Below are positions 16,901 to 25,522 of a stretch of 64,000 nucleotides of DNA, in pieces. This DNA is from Candidatus Saccharimonadota bacterium. GTDB taxonomy: Bacteria > Patescibacteriota > Saccharimonadia > Saccharimonadales > Saccharimonadaceae. Numbering within the stretch: position 1 is the stretch's first letter; the number at the start of each line of letters is the position of its first letter. Below the pieces are notes generated by a model. The model was not told the origin of the DNA. It saw only the letters and a list, made by a program, of their open reading frames with translations, and did no database searches. The translations under genes were made by a program, and so were the position numbers. The stretch lies in assembly GCA_024699125.1 (NCBI GenBank), contig JAILQE010000012.1, positions 1 through 64,000 on the forward strand, written 5' to 3'.

Positions 16901-19881
16901 TAGAGTATCAAATCAGCGGCGAGCGTGACCGACGCCCCATCGGCATATCGAGTGCTGCTACCGTTTGCAGCCGTATTCCAGCCATTAAACTCATATCCAC
17001 TGATGGCGAAACCATTTGGAGTCAGATTAGTAGCCACATTATCAGCGACGGTTTGATTTGCCATTGTGCCAGTAGGCGTAGGTGCGCCAGCCGGTGCATT
17101 AGCAAGAAAAGTCACGGTATGTGTTGCGCCTGGAGCTGTGCTTTGCCAAATTGGATAAAGCGTAAGACTTCTAGACAGTGTAACCGTAGCTCCACCGCTA
17201 TAATGAGCACCAGAGCCATCAGCGACAGTATCCCAATAGAGGAAAGTGTCGTTGGTCTTGGTCGGCGTTGGCAAGGTTACAGTATCGTTATATGCATAGT
17301 TAATCGTCAAAATGATATCAGTTAAAGTAGCATTGGAATAGCGCCAAGGAACATTACTTCCGCTAAGTCCAGCGCCAAAAACCAGTGGCGAATCAAATGT
17401 GCCAGCTAAATTATTATAATCAAGCACAGGGTTAGTGGTAGCGTTGTTGAAATATAATAGCCCGCTCCCTCTTCTTAATTGAACGCCAGACGTAACGGCA
17501 AATTGAGTGCCAGGATCATATTTTATGCTTCCCGTCGCATTCGCAATGATCTTATAGGTATCGTTTTTATCACTAGTGCTTCGGCGAATCACGAAACCCG
17601 GATAGGGATTACTTTCCTGCATAGCAGTCGCAAAGTTATTTAGATTGTTACTTTGACCACTTACGTTAGTCACATTGCTTATGGTGAATGATAGCATGAA
17701 ATCTTTATTGATTAGGCCCGTATCGAACAACTTAGTCTTTGTATCAATATAACTTGACCCATCAAAGACTTCAGTACCATAGTTATAAGTAACCGCATAA
17801 ACCATATTCCACTGTGCATAGAGCGTCACGTCTGCATTCGGCGTAATGCTAGCCCCATTGGCGTAAGACGTACCAGTGCCGTTGGCTGAGGTATTCCAGC
17901 CGGTAAAAGTATATCCAGGAAGCATAAAGGTATTAGGTCTCAAGGTGTCACTAGCGCCTGCAGCAATAGACATCGGTGCCATCGTACCCGTAGCTGTGCC
18001 AGCTCCGGCTGGTTCATTAGCTTGGAATGTAATCGTGCGATAGACAACGGCTTCGTCGCGAGAGATGCACCTCACTGGATAACCAAGATTACGTTTACTA
18101 TTGCTTGGCGCATTAACGGAAGTACTTGATTCATATAGCGTCTCTGCTTCGCTGCTGCTGTTGGCCGCACTAGTCCAAATACCACTACCTCGACCGCCAC
18201 GTGTCATTGGCCCCGTAGCTTCTGACGCATCGACGTAGCCGGCCCTAGTCATATAGAACGGAGCGGCCTCGAGCTTGGCGGAACTGTTTGTGATATTTTG
18301 ATTATTATTTAAGACAAAATTTAATCGTTTTACCTCATCATACGAGCCTTCATTCGTGTAATTTGGGCTAGCCGTTGTAGTAAGTGGTAATCGCCAACCA
18401 GCGGGGCAGATTGAGTTTTGAGGGTTATTAGCGATATTGGCGAGCGTTGAGGAACGGTAGCTAGAAGTATCATTCGACGCTACGGCAGCTGACCAGGTAT
18501 AATAATTACCCACATGGCCATGCACGCCATTGCCTGCAAATGGAGTCGTGCTAAAGAAAGACTGCCACAGGGCTGAAGAATGATCATCGTCGAGTAAATT
18601 GATTGCAGGAGAGTTTAGGGATGTCTGGAAGGTGTCGGTGTAATAATAATCTCCAGGGTCGAGAGAATAATTCGTAGTATAACTGTTAGATGCAGCCCAG
18701 TTGCTAGCAACCATCTCTTCTGCTGTAAGCGTAGCGCGTTCAGGAGTCCAAGTGATCACGTTGGTTGTGCTATCCTGCGAATAGCCTAGAGCATCTGTGT
18801 AGCCGTTAGCGTTGTATACATTGAGGTCGGTGTTTTCGGAAGTTAAGGCCGCGACTTTATTTGGTGTTGTCTCGATATCGAGATCGAGATTCTGCGTCAT
18901 CCAGCAGTGACCATCTGCCATCTTGGCAATCCAGTAGGTCTTGCCGTCACGAATATCAGTGAGTAACTCTGTATCACCAACCCCAAGATAAGGACAGCGC
19001 GCGTAGTTTTGAATAATATTTTGTGACCATTGCGCATAGAGCGTAATAGTCGTATTGACGGCGGTTAAATTAGTTACACTGGCGCCATCAGCGTAGCTCG
19101 CTCCAGAGCCATCAGCTGCTGTATTCCATCCCGTGAATGCGTATCCAGTAACCTCAAAAGTATTAGCCGTCAAAGGAGTAGGTACACCTTTGGTAATACT
19201 CTGGTTTTCCATTGTGCCAGTAGCGGTTGGCGCACCGCTAGGTTCATTAGCATCAAAGGCTACCGTATAATTAACACAAGTATTATCCATTTCCAGCGTA
19301 TACACAATGCGACCGTTATCTGCCATAGAATAAGTACCAGCCAACATAGAACCATCATACGAAGCGCCATAAGTTAGAGTGTGTGTATTATTCACACCAG
19401 GTGTGTAGTCACCCACACCAACATTAAACCATGCTACTGGAGTACTGCTAACCCCGGAATATAGATCGTTGTTAACTAATATACCCCATGTATCTGCACT
19501 AAGCATAGCGGGGGTACTTAATGTACCAGAAGAAGTGGTAAATTTGTTGGTGGTTTCCGAATCGTCTCCATCAAGATAGAGATTAAAATCACCGGTTTCA
19601 TTGTCGTTTATACCGTTAACTGAAATAATGTAGCCGTTTGGACAAGTAGTATTTGCCGTTATGGTGCTGCTAGCAGTACCAATGCCAGACGCACCAGCCA
19701 AATCGATGTTAACTGAACCTGCCCCAGATAACGAAGCAGAATAGGCATCTGCATATACGGAATTCTTATTAACAAAAATACTAAAAATAGATACTAGAAA
19801 AACAAAAAATAGCACACGAGTGGACGATAACCAACTTGAGTAATCGTGCTTGCCAAGACTAACGCTTTGCCATTTTTGCAT
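13921..19881 (-). CDS. Giant secreted repeat protein with C-terminal tyrosine phosphatase domain
   Basis: 1,986 residues. Order: hydrophobic export signal (about 20-45), N-terminal beta domain, B-repeat, FISUMP domain (DIRDGKTYWIAKMADGHCW ... CPAGWRLP), then alternating B-repeats (GWNTAADGSG type) and three LamG-like modules that each begin with FDGSSYIDT or similar, a BIG2-like domain (about 1,590-1,655), and a final 300 residues with tyrosine-phosphatase landmarks: TREIGG, GRIFRAERL, EIDVRSPGEG, and HCSYGSDRTG with Cys about 1887 and Arg about 1893. The last set matches the Y_phosphatase3 family (PF13350). No sortase motif or C-terminal span is present. Transcription probably starts from TTAAAAT at about 19916. 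Confidence 0.85.
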   Translation of the reverse strand: MQKWQSVSLGKHDYSSWLSSTRVLFFVFLVSIFSIFVNKNSVYADAYSASLSGAGSVNIDLAGASGIGTASSTITANTTCPNGYIISVNGINDNETGDFNLYLDGDDSETTNKFTTSSGTLSTPAMLSADTWGILVNNDLYSGVSSTPVAWFNVGVGDYTPGVNNTHTLTYGASYDGSMLAGTYSMADNGRIVYTLEMDNTCVNYTVAFDANEPSGAPTATGTMENQSITKGVPTPLTANTFEVTGYAFTGWNTAADGSGASYADGASVTNLTAVNTTITLYAQWSQNIIQNYARCPYLGVGDTELLTDIRDGKTYWIAKMADGHCWMTQNLDLDIETTPNKVAALTSENTDLNVYNANGYTDALGYSQDSTTNVITWTPERATLTAEEMVASNWAASNSYTTNYSLDPGDYYYTDTFQTSLNSPAINLLDDDHSSALWQSFFSTTPFAGNGVHGHVGNYYTWSAAVASNDTSSYRSSTLANIANNPQNSICPAGWRLPLTTTASPNYTNEGSYDEVKRLNFVLNNNQNITNSSAKLEAAPFYMTRAGYVDASEATGPMTRGGRGSGIWTSAANSSSEAETLYESSTSVNAPSNSKRNLGYPVRCISRDEAVVYRTITFQANEPAGAGTATGTMAPMSIAAGASDTLRPNTFMLPGYTFTGWNTSANGTGTSYANGASITPNADVTLYAQWNMVYAVTYNYGTEVFDGSSYIDTKTKLFDTGLINKDFMLSFTISNVTNVSGQSNNLNNFATAMQESNPYPGFVIRRSTSDKNDTYKIIANATGSIKYDPGTQFAVTSGVQLRRGSGLLYFNNATTNPVLDYNNLAGTFDSPLVFGAGLSGSNVPWRYSNATLTDIILTINYAYNDTVTLPTPTKTNDTFLYWDTVADGSGAHYSGGATVTLSRSLTLYPIWQSTAPGATHTVTFLANAPAGAPTPTGTMANQTVADNVATNLTPNGFAISGYEFNGWNTAANGSSTRYADGASVTLAADLILYAQWTQVLQHYVNYDFGDESFDGSGYIDTKIKLFSSELISNDFTLSFGMANPTFLTGQDGNFNNVANSMDESGSPWPGFVVRFNSDNINKNNTYNINGNVTTAQSDKLNANPGLSVGLKLERTSGYLYLNDNHTTAVLNFNNLANTFDTPLTFGAGLKNGQPFRYSDVDVSDILLKIKYNHGTTVTLPTPTKTNDTFLHWNTAADNTGASYNGGDTVTVNDDITLYPVWLSDVPVTTHTVTFLANAPTGAPTPTGTMANQSIVENIATNLNPNAYVINGYTFDGWNTEANGSGTRYADEASVTLTADMTLYARWTQVTQHDLTYVFGNESFDGTNSLDTNIKLFSSALNSKDFDLSLNMGTATYVTNSDNINNIVTAMSEAGQPYPGFVVRYGSSANPVTKYNFVANASTTNSDKYTLNNINNTDGFRLRRVNGAMYLNSNETSVVDFNHLANTFDSPLVFGAGLSGSNQLFRNSKIDLTNIRLTITFDSIDTVTLPTPVKPLYVLSEWNTAADGSGASYPAGSIFTPSANLTLYPIWDPIVPVVNEYHEINLEKTRGTSTATIDLTGMDMGSSVQFKSSDTSIATVDSNGVVTAINPGEATITVLGAKRAYYNVYVSESGIPLFNITPDPIQIYYNSRDAWDATKTKASFLANMRETFEKSGCKIYNYRDNNGYLDSAVAYGWTDGSNYCDQSRAYDTGQTGALNVYLYDTTNQQKTGNALSYTGATNGLIYNMIPGKTYYWELADDPTTYGLVKATGKHRILNFTQGDNSRVSGSQITRNTREIGGLPVDTDYNGTIDGYTNYGRIFRAERLWTANGANADKFTNLGANFEIDVRSPGEGSSDSRLAGYRNDTVVQYAVKQGVDTSNYDTLRAVVTRAMQNVINGDNIYLHCSYGSDRTGTLAWVLEGLLGVTDEARLGDYELSTFYGAVDRNRYFEYEGSNTKRFTYMMTFLETGQNVYDWYMYGSIDKTADAALINNFRTAMITYESEG

Positions 19882-20231
19882 TTAACCTAATAGCTCCCAA
19901 GCCTTACGATACTATTTTAACATATGCGAAATGATTGTGCTAAAGTTTTCAAAGTAATTCTCAATTTTTTACACAGTACAAAGAATTGATTTATTCGCTT
20001 CTTAAAACTTCAACCGAGTCTTGCTTCGAAGCCAAACAAGCCGAGACGCAACATACAAAGTCGGTACGTATAAAAATGGAAGGGATTTAACCAAGAAATT
20101 TATAGGTGTCAAGCCGTATCCATGGCTCGAAAAATTGAAAAAAAAACGGCTAAAAAATAACCCCAGAAATTTGCAAGGGTTTTAACCGCGATTTACAGGG
20201 GAAAAATGGTGAAAAAGTCGTTTATATTCTG
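19882..20231. other. Long leader/intergenic region without a gene
   Basis: About 350 bases before the giant gene with only a -10 box (TGTTAAAAT on the minus strand, near 19916) and no convincing coding frame. A and T runs dominate. Confidence 0.5.
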
Positions 20232-20340
20232 AATGGTGGATCTTACTGGGCAGGGATGTCGTCGCTTCGCTCCTCCATAGGGATGTCGTCGCTTCGCTCC
20301 TCCATTCGAACCTTGGTTCTCGCCCAGCAAGCTAGGATCG
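20232..20340 (-). repeat. tRNA-Val 3'-end copy with two tandem 27-bp repeats (E1-like)
   Basis: On the minus strand, downstream of tRNA-Val and its terminator: CTGGGC, a GAACC/GGTTC hairpin, two exact 27-bp units (20252-20278 and 20279-20305) containing GGAGGAGCGAAGCGACGA, then GCCCAGTAAGATCCACCAT, which copies the tRNA-Val T-stem, acceptor strand and CCA. The outer CTGGGC and GCCCAG can pair. Confidence 0.8.
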
Positions 20341-20345
20341 CCAAC

Positions 20346-20373
20346 AAAAAAATACCCTTCGGGTATTCTTTTT
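20346..20373 (-). terminator. Terminator of tRNA-Val
   Basis: AATACCC pairs with GGGTATT; both strands carry a T run, so it can act in both directions. Confidence 0.85.
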
Positions 20374-20379
20374 TGGCGA

Positions 20380-20456
20380 TGGTGGATCTTACTGGGCTCG
20401 AACCAGTGACCTTACGAATGTGAATCGTACGCTCTAGCCAACTGAGCTAAAGATCC
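20380..20456 (-). tRNA. tRNA-Val (CAC)
   Basis: Cloverleaf on the minus strand: acceptor GGATCTT/AAGATCC, anticodon stem TACGA/TCGTA with loop TTCACAT (CAC), T arm CTGG-TTCGAG-CCAG, encoded CCA. Confidence 0.95.
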
Positions 20457-20492
20457 ATGCAGATATTATAACATAATTTGGGGAGGGCGTGC

Positions 20493-20498
20493 TATAAT
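20493..20498 (+). promoter_or_regulatory. -10 box of the kinase gene (leaderless)
   Basis: TGCTATAAT (extended -10) ends six bases before ATG 20505; there is no Shine-Dalgarno. Confidence 0.7.
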
Positions 20499-20504
20499 TT
20501 TGGC

Positions 20505-20990
20505 ATGGCAAAAATGTATTTGATGCATGGACTCTCGGGGGCTGGCAAGACTGAATTTGCTAAGCGCTTCGCGAAGGAAAACAACTTGCGATATCTATCG
20601 ATCGAGGATTTTTATGCTGCATTTTTTGGTTCTGAACTCATTCATAAAAACGAGGAAGAAGTTTGGGCCGCCTTTGAAATTGCGATTCGAGTTTCAGAAA
20701 GAGAGCAAGCCGACATTATTGTTGATACTAATTCCCCGCGCCGGGCGGACCGTAATTGGTTTTTTGAGAAATTCCCTACCTACTCTATAAATTTGATTAT
20801 TGTTGATACTCCGGTGAAGGAATGTTTGGAGAATAATCGCCGCCGCGAGCGTCGCATTCCGGAAGACGAAATGCAAAAAATGATTGCGGAGCTTGAGCCG
20901 GTAACGAAAGACGAGTTGCCGCGTTATGAAAGCGTGACAGTCTACAAGAACAACGGCAGAAACTTTGACGCTGGCACGCGCCTAGCTTAA
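20505..20990 (+). CDS. P-loop kinase-like protein
   Basis: 161 residues. Walker A GLSGAGKT at 9-16, a central [11 protein letters not shown] stretch, and a basic lid ENNRRRERR. This is the AAA_33 / zeta-toxin-like group of small kinases that phosphorylate nucleosides, sugars or RNA ends. Substrate unknown. Start taken at ATG 20505 because TATAAT sits six bases upstream. The tail [13 protein letters not shown] is short. It is followed within 20 bases by prfA, which has its own promoter box. Confidence 0.7.
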   Translation: MAKMYLMHGLSGAGKTEFAKRFAKENNLRYLSIEDFYAAFFGSELIHKNEEEVWAAFEIAIRVSEREQADIIVDTNSPRRADRNWFFEKFPTYSINLIIVDTPVKECLENNRRRERRIPEDEMQKMIAELEPVTKDELPRYESVTVYKNNGRNFDAGTRLA

Positions 20991-20997
20991 GATATGG

Positions 20998-21003
20998 TAT
21001 AAT
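20998..21003 (+). promoter_or_regulatory. -10 box of prfA (leaderless)
   Basis: TGGTATAAT ends six bases before the prfA ATG; no Shine-Dalgarno. Confidence 0.7.
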
Positions 21004-21009
21004 ATTTTT

Positions 21010-22056
21010 ATGGATAAATACGCCGCAGAATTAAAGGAACTACAAGATTTTATGATGAGTGCCGATGCGCACGCGGACCCAAATTTTGGTGCCAAAATGC
21101 GTCGTATGGCCGAGTTGACCGAGATTAAATCTACTTATGACCAAATCGCACAGGCCGAGCAGGGCCTGGCCGAAGCTAAAGAGCTTGCTGACGACCCAGA
21201 ACTCGGCGCGCTCGCTAAAGATGATATTGCTAATTTAACTGCTAAAATTGCTGAACTAAATGCTAAACTTGAAGAATTGACTATCCCACGCGATCCGGAC
21301 GACGATAAACCTGCTATTCTTGAGATTCGTGCTGGCGCTGGTGGTGATGAGGCTTCACTTTTTGCCGGCGAACTTTATCGTATGTATGTAAAATATGCTG
21401 AACGTCACGGGTTAAAGGTAGAATTGATGTCTCAAAACGAAAACGAAGCCGGTGGTATGAAGGAAGTTATTTTTAAGGTTAGTGGCGACCGCGCCTACGG
21501 CCAGCTCAAATTTGAAGGCGGTGTGCACCGCGTGCAGCGTGTGCCGGTTACCGAATCCCAGGGCCGCATTCATACTTCAACCGCTACCGTTGCTGTGCTT
21601 CCAGAAGCATCCGAAACTGATTTAGAAATTAAACCAGAAGATCTTCGCATTGATATTTACCGTTCAGGCGGGCATGGTGGCCAGGGCGTCAACACGACCG
21701 ACTCTGCCGTACGTATTACTCACCTTCCGACTGGTTTGGTGGTAGCGATGCAGGATGAGCGTTCGCAACAACAAAACCGCGTGAAAGCTATGAATATTTT
21801 GCGTTCTCGCCTTCTTGAACGCAAGAAAGAAGAAGAGCGCAAAAACGCTTCTGAGGCTCGTAAATCCCTCATTGGTACGGGCGATCGCAGCGAAAAAATC
21901 CGTACTTATAACTTCCCACAGGATAGAATTACCGATCATCGTATCCATTATTCCCGCTCCAATGTGACCGCGGCGATGGACGGCGATATTGACGATTTGA
22001 TTGAGGAGCTAACCAAAAATGAACGTGAGCTCGTGGCTGACGGCGGCCAAAACTAA
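21010..22056 (+). CDS. prfA: Peptide chain release factor 1
   Basis: 348 residues. The GGQ catalytic motif lies in [34 protein letters not shown] precedes it. RF1 terminates translation at UAA and UAG by letting GGQ reach the peptidyl-transferase centre. The length is near the usual 355-360 residues. Its 3' end overlaps prmC, whose product methylates the GGQ glutamine, by 38 bases. Confidence 0.95.
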   Translation: MDKYAAELKELQDFMMSADAHADPNFGAKMRRMAELTEIKSTYDQIAQAEQGLAEAKELADDPELGALAKDDIANLTAKIAELNAKLEELTIPRDPDDDKPAILEIRAGAGGDEASLFAGELYRMYVKYAERHGLKVELMSQNENEAGGMKEVIFKVSGDRAYGQLKFEGGVHRVQRVPVTESQGRIHTSTATVAVLPEASETDLEIKPEDLRIDIYRSGGHGGQGVNTTDSAVRITHLPTGLVVAMQDERSQQQNRVKAMNILRSRLLERKKEEERKNASEARKSLIGTGDRSEKIRTYNFPQDRITDHRIHYSRSNVTAAMDGDIDDLIEELTKNERELVADGGQN

Positions 22057-22786
22057 ACTTGATCCTGTTGATGCTGAGCTTATTATTTTGAATATACTCC
22101 ATGACGAGATTGATCGTCCTTGGCTGGTTTCGCATAATGATTATATTTTGAGTGAAAGTGAACAACAAAGGGCTGATGAAGACTTGAACCGTCGTATGGC
22201 GGGTGAGCCTTTAGCTTATATTCGTGGTTATAAATATTTTTATGGTCGTAAATTCTTGGTAGATAATTCAGTGCTGATTCCCCGTCCTGAAACCGAAGAT
22301 CTTATTGATTTTGTGTTAGGTCTAAAACCGCAAAAAATTCTTGATGTAGGTACTGGCTCTGGCTGTATTGCTGTTACTTTGGCTTTGGAGCTTCCCCAGG
22401 CGAAAGTTGTTGCCTCTGACATCCATCAGCCGACGGTTGCTATTAAAAATGCCGAGCAACTAAACGCGCGCGTTGATTTTGTGGTTTCTGATTTAATGGA
22501 TGATATTAATGGAAATTTTGATGTGATTGTGGCGAATTTGCCTTATGTCGACAAAAATTGGGATTGGATTGATGATTCTTTGAAATTTGAGCCAGACGAA
22601 GCTCTTTATGCCGATGATGGCGGTCTATATTTAATCAAGAAGCTTATCCTTCAAATTAAAGGACGCACAAAATATTTGATTCTTGAGGCTGATACTTCGC
22701 AGCATCCGGATATAATTAAGTTTGCTAAAGGATGTGGTCTTGAACTTGTCCACGACCGCAGATTTGCGATTTGTTTTAGATATTAA
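22019..22786 (+). CDS. prmC: Release factor glutamine methyltransferase
   Basis: 255 residues. N-terminal helical domain, [25 protein letters not shown], then SAM motif [11 protein letters not shown]. The catalytic tetrapeptide is NLPY instead of the usual NPPY; the Asn and Tyr that contact glutamine are kept. Overlap with prfA and the shared substrate make the call secure. It converges with the next gene, overlapping its end by 11 bases. Confidence 0.92.
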   Translation: MNVSSWLTAAKTKLDPVDAELIILNILHDEIDRPWLVSHNDYILSESEQQRADEDLNRRMAGEPLAYIRGYKYFYGRKFLVDNSVLIPRPETEDLIDFVLGLKPQKILDVGTGSGCIAVTLALELPQAKVVASDIHQPTVAIKNAEQLNARVDFVVSDLMDDINGNFDVIVANLPYVDKNWDWIDDSLKFEPDEALYADDGGLYLIKKLILQIKGRTKYLILEADTSQHPDIIKFAKGCGLELVHDRRFAICFRY

Positions 22787-23558
22787 AGATTGGGTTGCTA
22801 AACCAAATCACAATAATCGCGATTAGAATTGCGCCAAAGGCTACTGGTGCGGCAATGTCTTTGAATTTGAAATCTTCTTGGTGTTTGATGATGGCCTGGC
22901 GGGCGCTGTTATAAACGAAAGCGAAGATTGTGAGAATGATGGCGAGTTGTGGAATGCGAACGCCAGTGGTTCCAAATGTGTAAATAATGGTCCAGGAATG
23001 GCAAAGCCAAGCGATTTCGGAGAAGATGAGGCCACAAGTGAGAGTGGTAAGTAAGAAGTCGTGGTCATTGGTTTGGATGAGCACGTGGCGGGAGGCGGCA
23101 TAGCCGATGAAGAAGGCGGCGAGTACGATCAGGATTGAATTAAGGCTGGCCGAGGCGATGGTGGCGGCAGACATACCTAAGAATACTGCGACCAAGGACT
23201 GGGCCAGGTTTGCTTTTTCGGACGTGAGTGGCTTAATGAAGATCAGCCAGACACAATAAAAGCCGGCCAAAATAAAGTCGACTGGAAGAATTGAGCTACC
23301 AGTGTAATAGGTAAGCAGGACGATGCTGATGCCCACGATCAAATCTACGAGGCTAGCTTTGAAGTTGGTCAAAATATAGCGTGGTCGCACAGCGAATACG
23401 CGCCATTTCGATGCTAAAACTAGAATAATACCAATCAGGGGGCTGCCGCTAAATATTGTAACTAGAACAGAGCCGAGGCCGAGTAAAATATTCAGAAAAA
23501 CATGCACAGCGGAGCTTGCGATATTACGTGATTTGCGGATGAAAATGAAATCAGCCAT
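22776..23558 (-). CDS. Eight-span membrane protein, unknown
   Basis: 260 residues, mostly hydrophobic, about eight spans with a conserved-looking KWRVFAVRPRYILTNFKAS loop. ATG 23558 (MADFIF) is chosen because TATAAT ends six bases before it; two upstream residues would overlap the promoter. No transporter motif is recognised. It is transcribed away from lepB from a shared 37-bp region. Confidence 0.6.
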   Translation of the reverse strand: MADFIFIRKSRNIASSAVHVFLNILLGLGSVLVTIFSGSPLIGIILVLASKWRVFAVRPRYILTNFKASLVDLIVGISIVLLTYYTGSSILPVDFILAGFYCVWLIFIKPLTSEKANLAQSLVAVFLGMSAATIASASLNSILIVLAAFFIGYAASRHVLIQTNDHDFLLTTLTCGLIFSEIAWLCHSWTIIYTFGTTGVRIPQLAIILTIFAFVYNSARQAIIKHQEDFKFKDIAAPVAFGAILIAIIVIWFSNPIFNI

Positions 23559-23595
23559 AATCATATTATAGCAAAAAAGTGTTATAATGGTTGCT
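23559..23595. promoter_or_regulatory. 37-bp divergent promoter (membrane protein / lepB)
   Basis: Two TATAAT boxes face outward; each ends six or seven bases before a start codon. This is a second example of divergent leaderless transcription. Confidence 0.7.
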
Positions 23596-24261
23596 ATGAA
23601 GCCAACTTTTTTCCAGAAGCACCCACTTGTTAAAGATATTCTTAGTTTGGTGATTTTTGTGAGCGCTGTTGTACTTGGCGCAATCTTTCTTGATACCTTT
23701 GTCTATCGCTCGTACAACGTAGTTGGCGGTAGTATGGAAAATACCTTGCACGAGAATGACCGTGTACTAGTGAATCGTTTAGCTGTATCGCTCGCCCACA
23801 TGTCTGGGCATGAATATGTGCCAGATCGTGGCCAAATTATTGTGTTTGCTGCTGAAGATAAAGAATTAGTGCGATCATACAAGGCACAAGGTGTTGAAAA
23901 CCCAATGACCTGCAATATTCCAAGTAACACCGACGAGCAATATATTATCAAACGCGTGATCGCTTTTCCGGGTGAGCGCGTAACTGTCAAGGACGGTGTT
24001 CTTAAGGTTTATAACTCTGAGCATCCAGATGGTTTTGTTTATGATAATGAATATCGTGACGGCGAGAGTGGTCCTAAGACCGATATTTCTGGTGAAGTCG
24101 ACGTGATTGTCCCAGAAGGTGAATTATTTGTGTCTGGCGATAATCGCGAAGGCTCACATTCTTGGGATTCCCGCAATGGTCTCGGCACGATTCCTTATTG
24201 CCGAATTATCGGGCCGGTTTTCTTCCGGTTATTCCCATTCGATAAAATACGTGGCTTCTAA
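23596..24261 (+). CDS. lepB: Signal peptidase I
   Basis: 221 residues. One N-terminal span (about 12-32), catalytic Ser46 in GGSMENTL, catalytic Lys119 in YIIKRVIAFPGE, and GDNREGSHSWDSR. It cuts signal peptides from exported proteins on the outer side of the membrane, and so serves the surface proteins of this window. ATG 23596 is preferred over the upstream in-frame ATG, which overlaps the TATAAT box. Confidence 0.95.
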   Translation: MKPTFFQKHPLVKDILSLVIFVSAVVLGAIFLDTFVYRSYNVVGGSMENTLHENDRVLVNRLAVSLAHMSGHEYVPDRGQIIVFAAEDKELVRSYKAQGVENPMTCNIPSNTDEQYIIKRVIAFPGERVTVKDGVLKVYNSEHPDGFVYDNEYRDGESGPKTDISGEVDVIVPEGELFVSGDNREGSHSWDSRNGLGTIPYCRIIGPVFFRLFPFDKIRGF

Positions 24262-24262
24262 T

Positions 24263-24347
24263 AAGAATCAAAAAACATGTTTTCTAAGTGAGCGCTTCGG
24301 GCCGCTAGGCCAAGTCTTACTCACTTAGAAAACAGCTTTTTGATTCT
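24263..24347 (+). ncRNA. Structured element E3, copy a, in a long terminator stem
   Basis: An outer stem pairs AAGAATCAAAAA with TTTTTGATTCTT, then GTTTTCTAAGTGAG with CTCACTTAGAAAAC. The inside reads CGC, TTCG, GGCC-GCTA-GGCC, AAGTCTTA. A second copy at 63290-63393 keeps CGC, the GCTA loop and AAG.YTTA but changes the helices with pairing kept. Function unknown; it also serves as terminator between convergent lepB and rmuC. Confidence 0.7.
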
Positions 24348-25466
24348 TTAGACCTCCCCGATCATTTTTATTGAATCGGATTCCGGAAGTTCTTCTACGT
24401 CGCGGAGCTTGCGTTCAATCTGGCGAGAGGTGGTTTTGGCTGATTCAATCTTGTTAGCAGATTCTTGGAGTTTCTTTTGGACGCCGTCTAGTAAATCGCC
24501 GAACTTACTAAATTGAGTTTTGACGGCACCTAGTGTATTCCAAACATCGGCAGAGCGTTTTTCGATGGCGAGCGTGCGGAAGCCCATCACGAGGCCATTT
24601 AACATGACTGGCAATGTGGATGGTGAGGCAATCGCGACGCTGAATTTCTTGCGAATTTCGTCTGATAAGCCTGGGATGCGGATGATTTCGGCATAAAGTG
24701 ACTCGGTTGGTACAAACATTATACCAAAATCGGTGGTCATTGGTGGCTCGAGATACTTAGTTGAGATCTTCTTAGCCTGCTCTTTTACGTCGTTTGCCAG
24801 AGCCTTTTGATAGGTTAAAATATCGTCTTTATTGCCGGCGTCGTAGGCAGCGATTAAGCGAGAGTAGTTTTCTACTGGGAACTTGGAGTCGATCGGCAGG
24901 AAGACATTATCTTCTTTGCCTGGCATTTTGATGGCAAACTCAACGCGGTCGTTGGAGCCAGGCTTAGTGATGATATTTTCTTCGTACTGAGATTTATTGA
25001 GCATATCCTCGATGATAGCACCAAGTTGAACCTCGCCGTAGATACCGCGGGTTTTGACGCCTTCCATGACTTTTTTGAGGTCGCCGACTTCGTTGGCCAT
25101 GTTTTTCATCTCGCCGAGGCCCTGATAAACCTGAGTGAGCTGGGTTGAAATGGATTTGAAGCTTTCGTTGAAGCGTTTTTCGACCGAGGCTTTGAGCTTT
25201 TCGTCGACGGTTTCGCGCATTTCTTCGAGCTTTTTCTCGTTGCCGGTTTGGATGCGTTCCAAGTTTTCGGCGATTTCCTTGCGGTTTTCGCGGAAGTTGC
25301 GATCGATGGCCGGATTTAGCTTATTAACTTCGCCCTCAACGCGGATTAAGCGTTCCTCGAGAGGCTTGAGGTCTACAGTTGCTGATGATTTTTTGCTGAG
25401 TTTAAAAATGATGATGCCAAGAAGAACTAGATTGACACACCCAATAATGATTAAGGCTATTTCCAT
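24348..25466 (-). CDS. rmuC: RmuC-family DNA recombination protein
   Basis: 372 residues: one N-terminal span (about 2-20), a long coiled coil (about 30-150) and the RmuC core (GVKTRGIYGEVQLG, FLPIDSKFPVENY, MFVPTES, RTLAIEKRSADVW). The family limits inversions at inverted repeats and is thought to be nuclease-like. The start is ATG 25466, six bases after a TATAAT box; a longer frame upstream lacks support. Confidence 0.9.
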   Translation of the reverse strand: MEIALIIIGCVNLVLLGIIIFKLSKKSSATVDLKPLEERLIRVEGEVNKLNPAIDRNFRENRKEIAENLERIQTGNEKKLEEMRETVDEKLKASVEKRFNESFKSISTQLTQVYQGLGEMKNMANEVGDLKKVMEGVKTRGIYGEVQLGAIIEDMLNKSQYEENIITKPGSNDRVEFAIKMPGKEDNVFLPIDSKFPVENYSRLIAAYDAGNKDDILTYQKALANDVKEQAKKISTKYLEPPMTTDFGIMFVPTESLYAEIIRIPGLSDEIRKKFSVAIASPSTLPVMLNGLVMGFRTLAIEKRSADVWNTLGAVKTQFSKFGDLLDGVQKKLQESANKIESAKTTSRQIERKLRDVEELPESDSIKMIGEV

Positions 25467-25481
25467 ATTGCCATTATAGCA

Positions 25482-25514
25482 CAAAAATCCCCTCTTGCTC
25501 ATTTGCAAGAGGGG
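25482..25514 (-). terminator. Terminator of the 25523-25945 gene
   Basis: CCCCTCTTGC pairs with GCAAGAGGGG, then ATTTTTG on the minus strand. Confidence 0.85.
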
Positions 25515-25522
25515 CGGGGAGG

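Noticed and set aside
15943-17325. Plus-strand frames inside the 1,986-residue gene
   Set aside because: They are shadows of the repetitive minus-strand gene, repeated with the same period as the B-repeats.
20252-20305. Short CRISPR array
   Set aside because: The two 27-bp units are directly adjacent with no spacers, and no cas gene is present.
22019-22786. PrmC inactivated by NLPY instead of NPPY
   Set aside because: The Asn and Tyr that contact the substrate are kept and the rest of the enzyme is intact.
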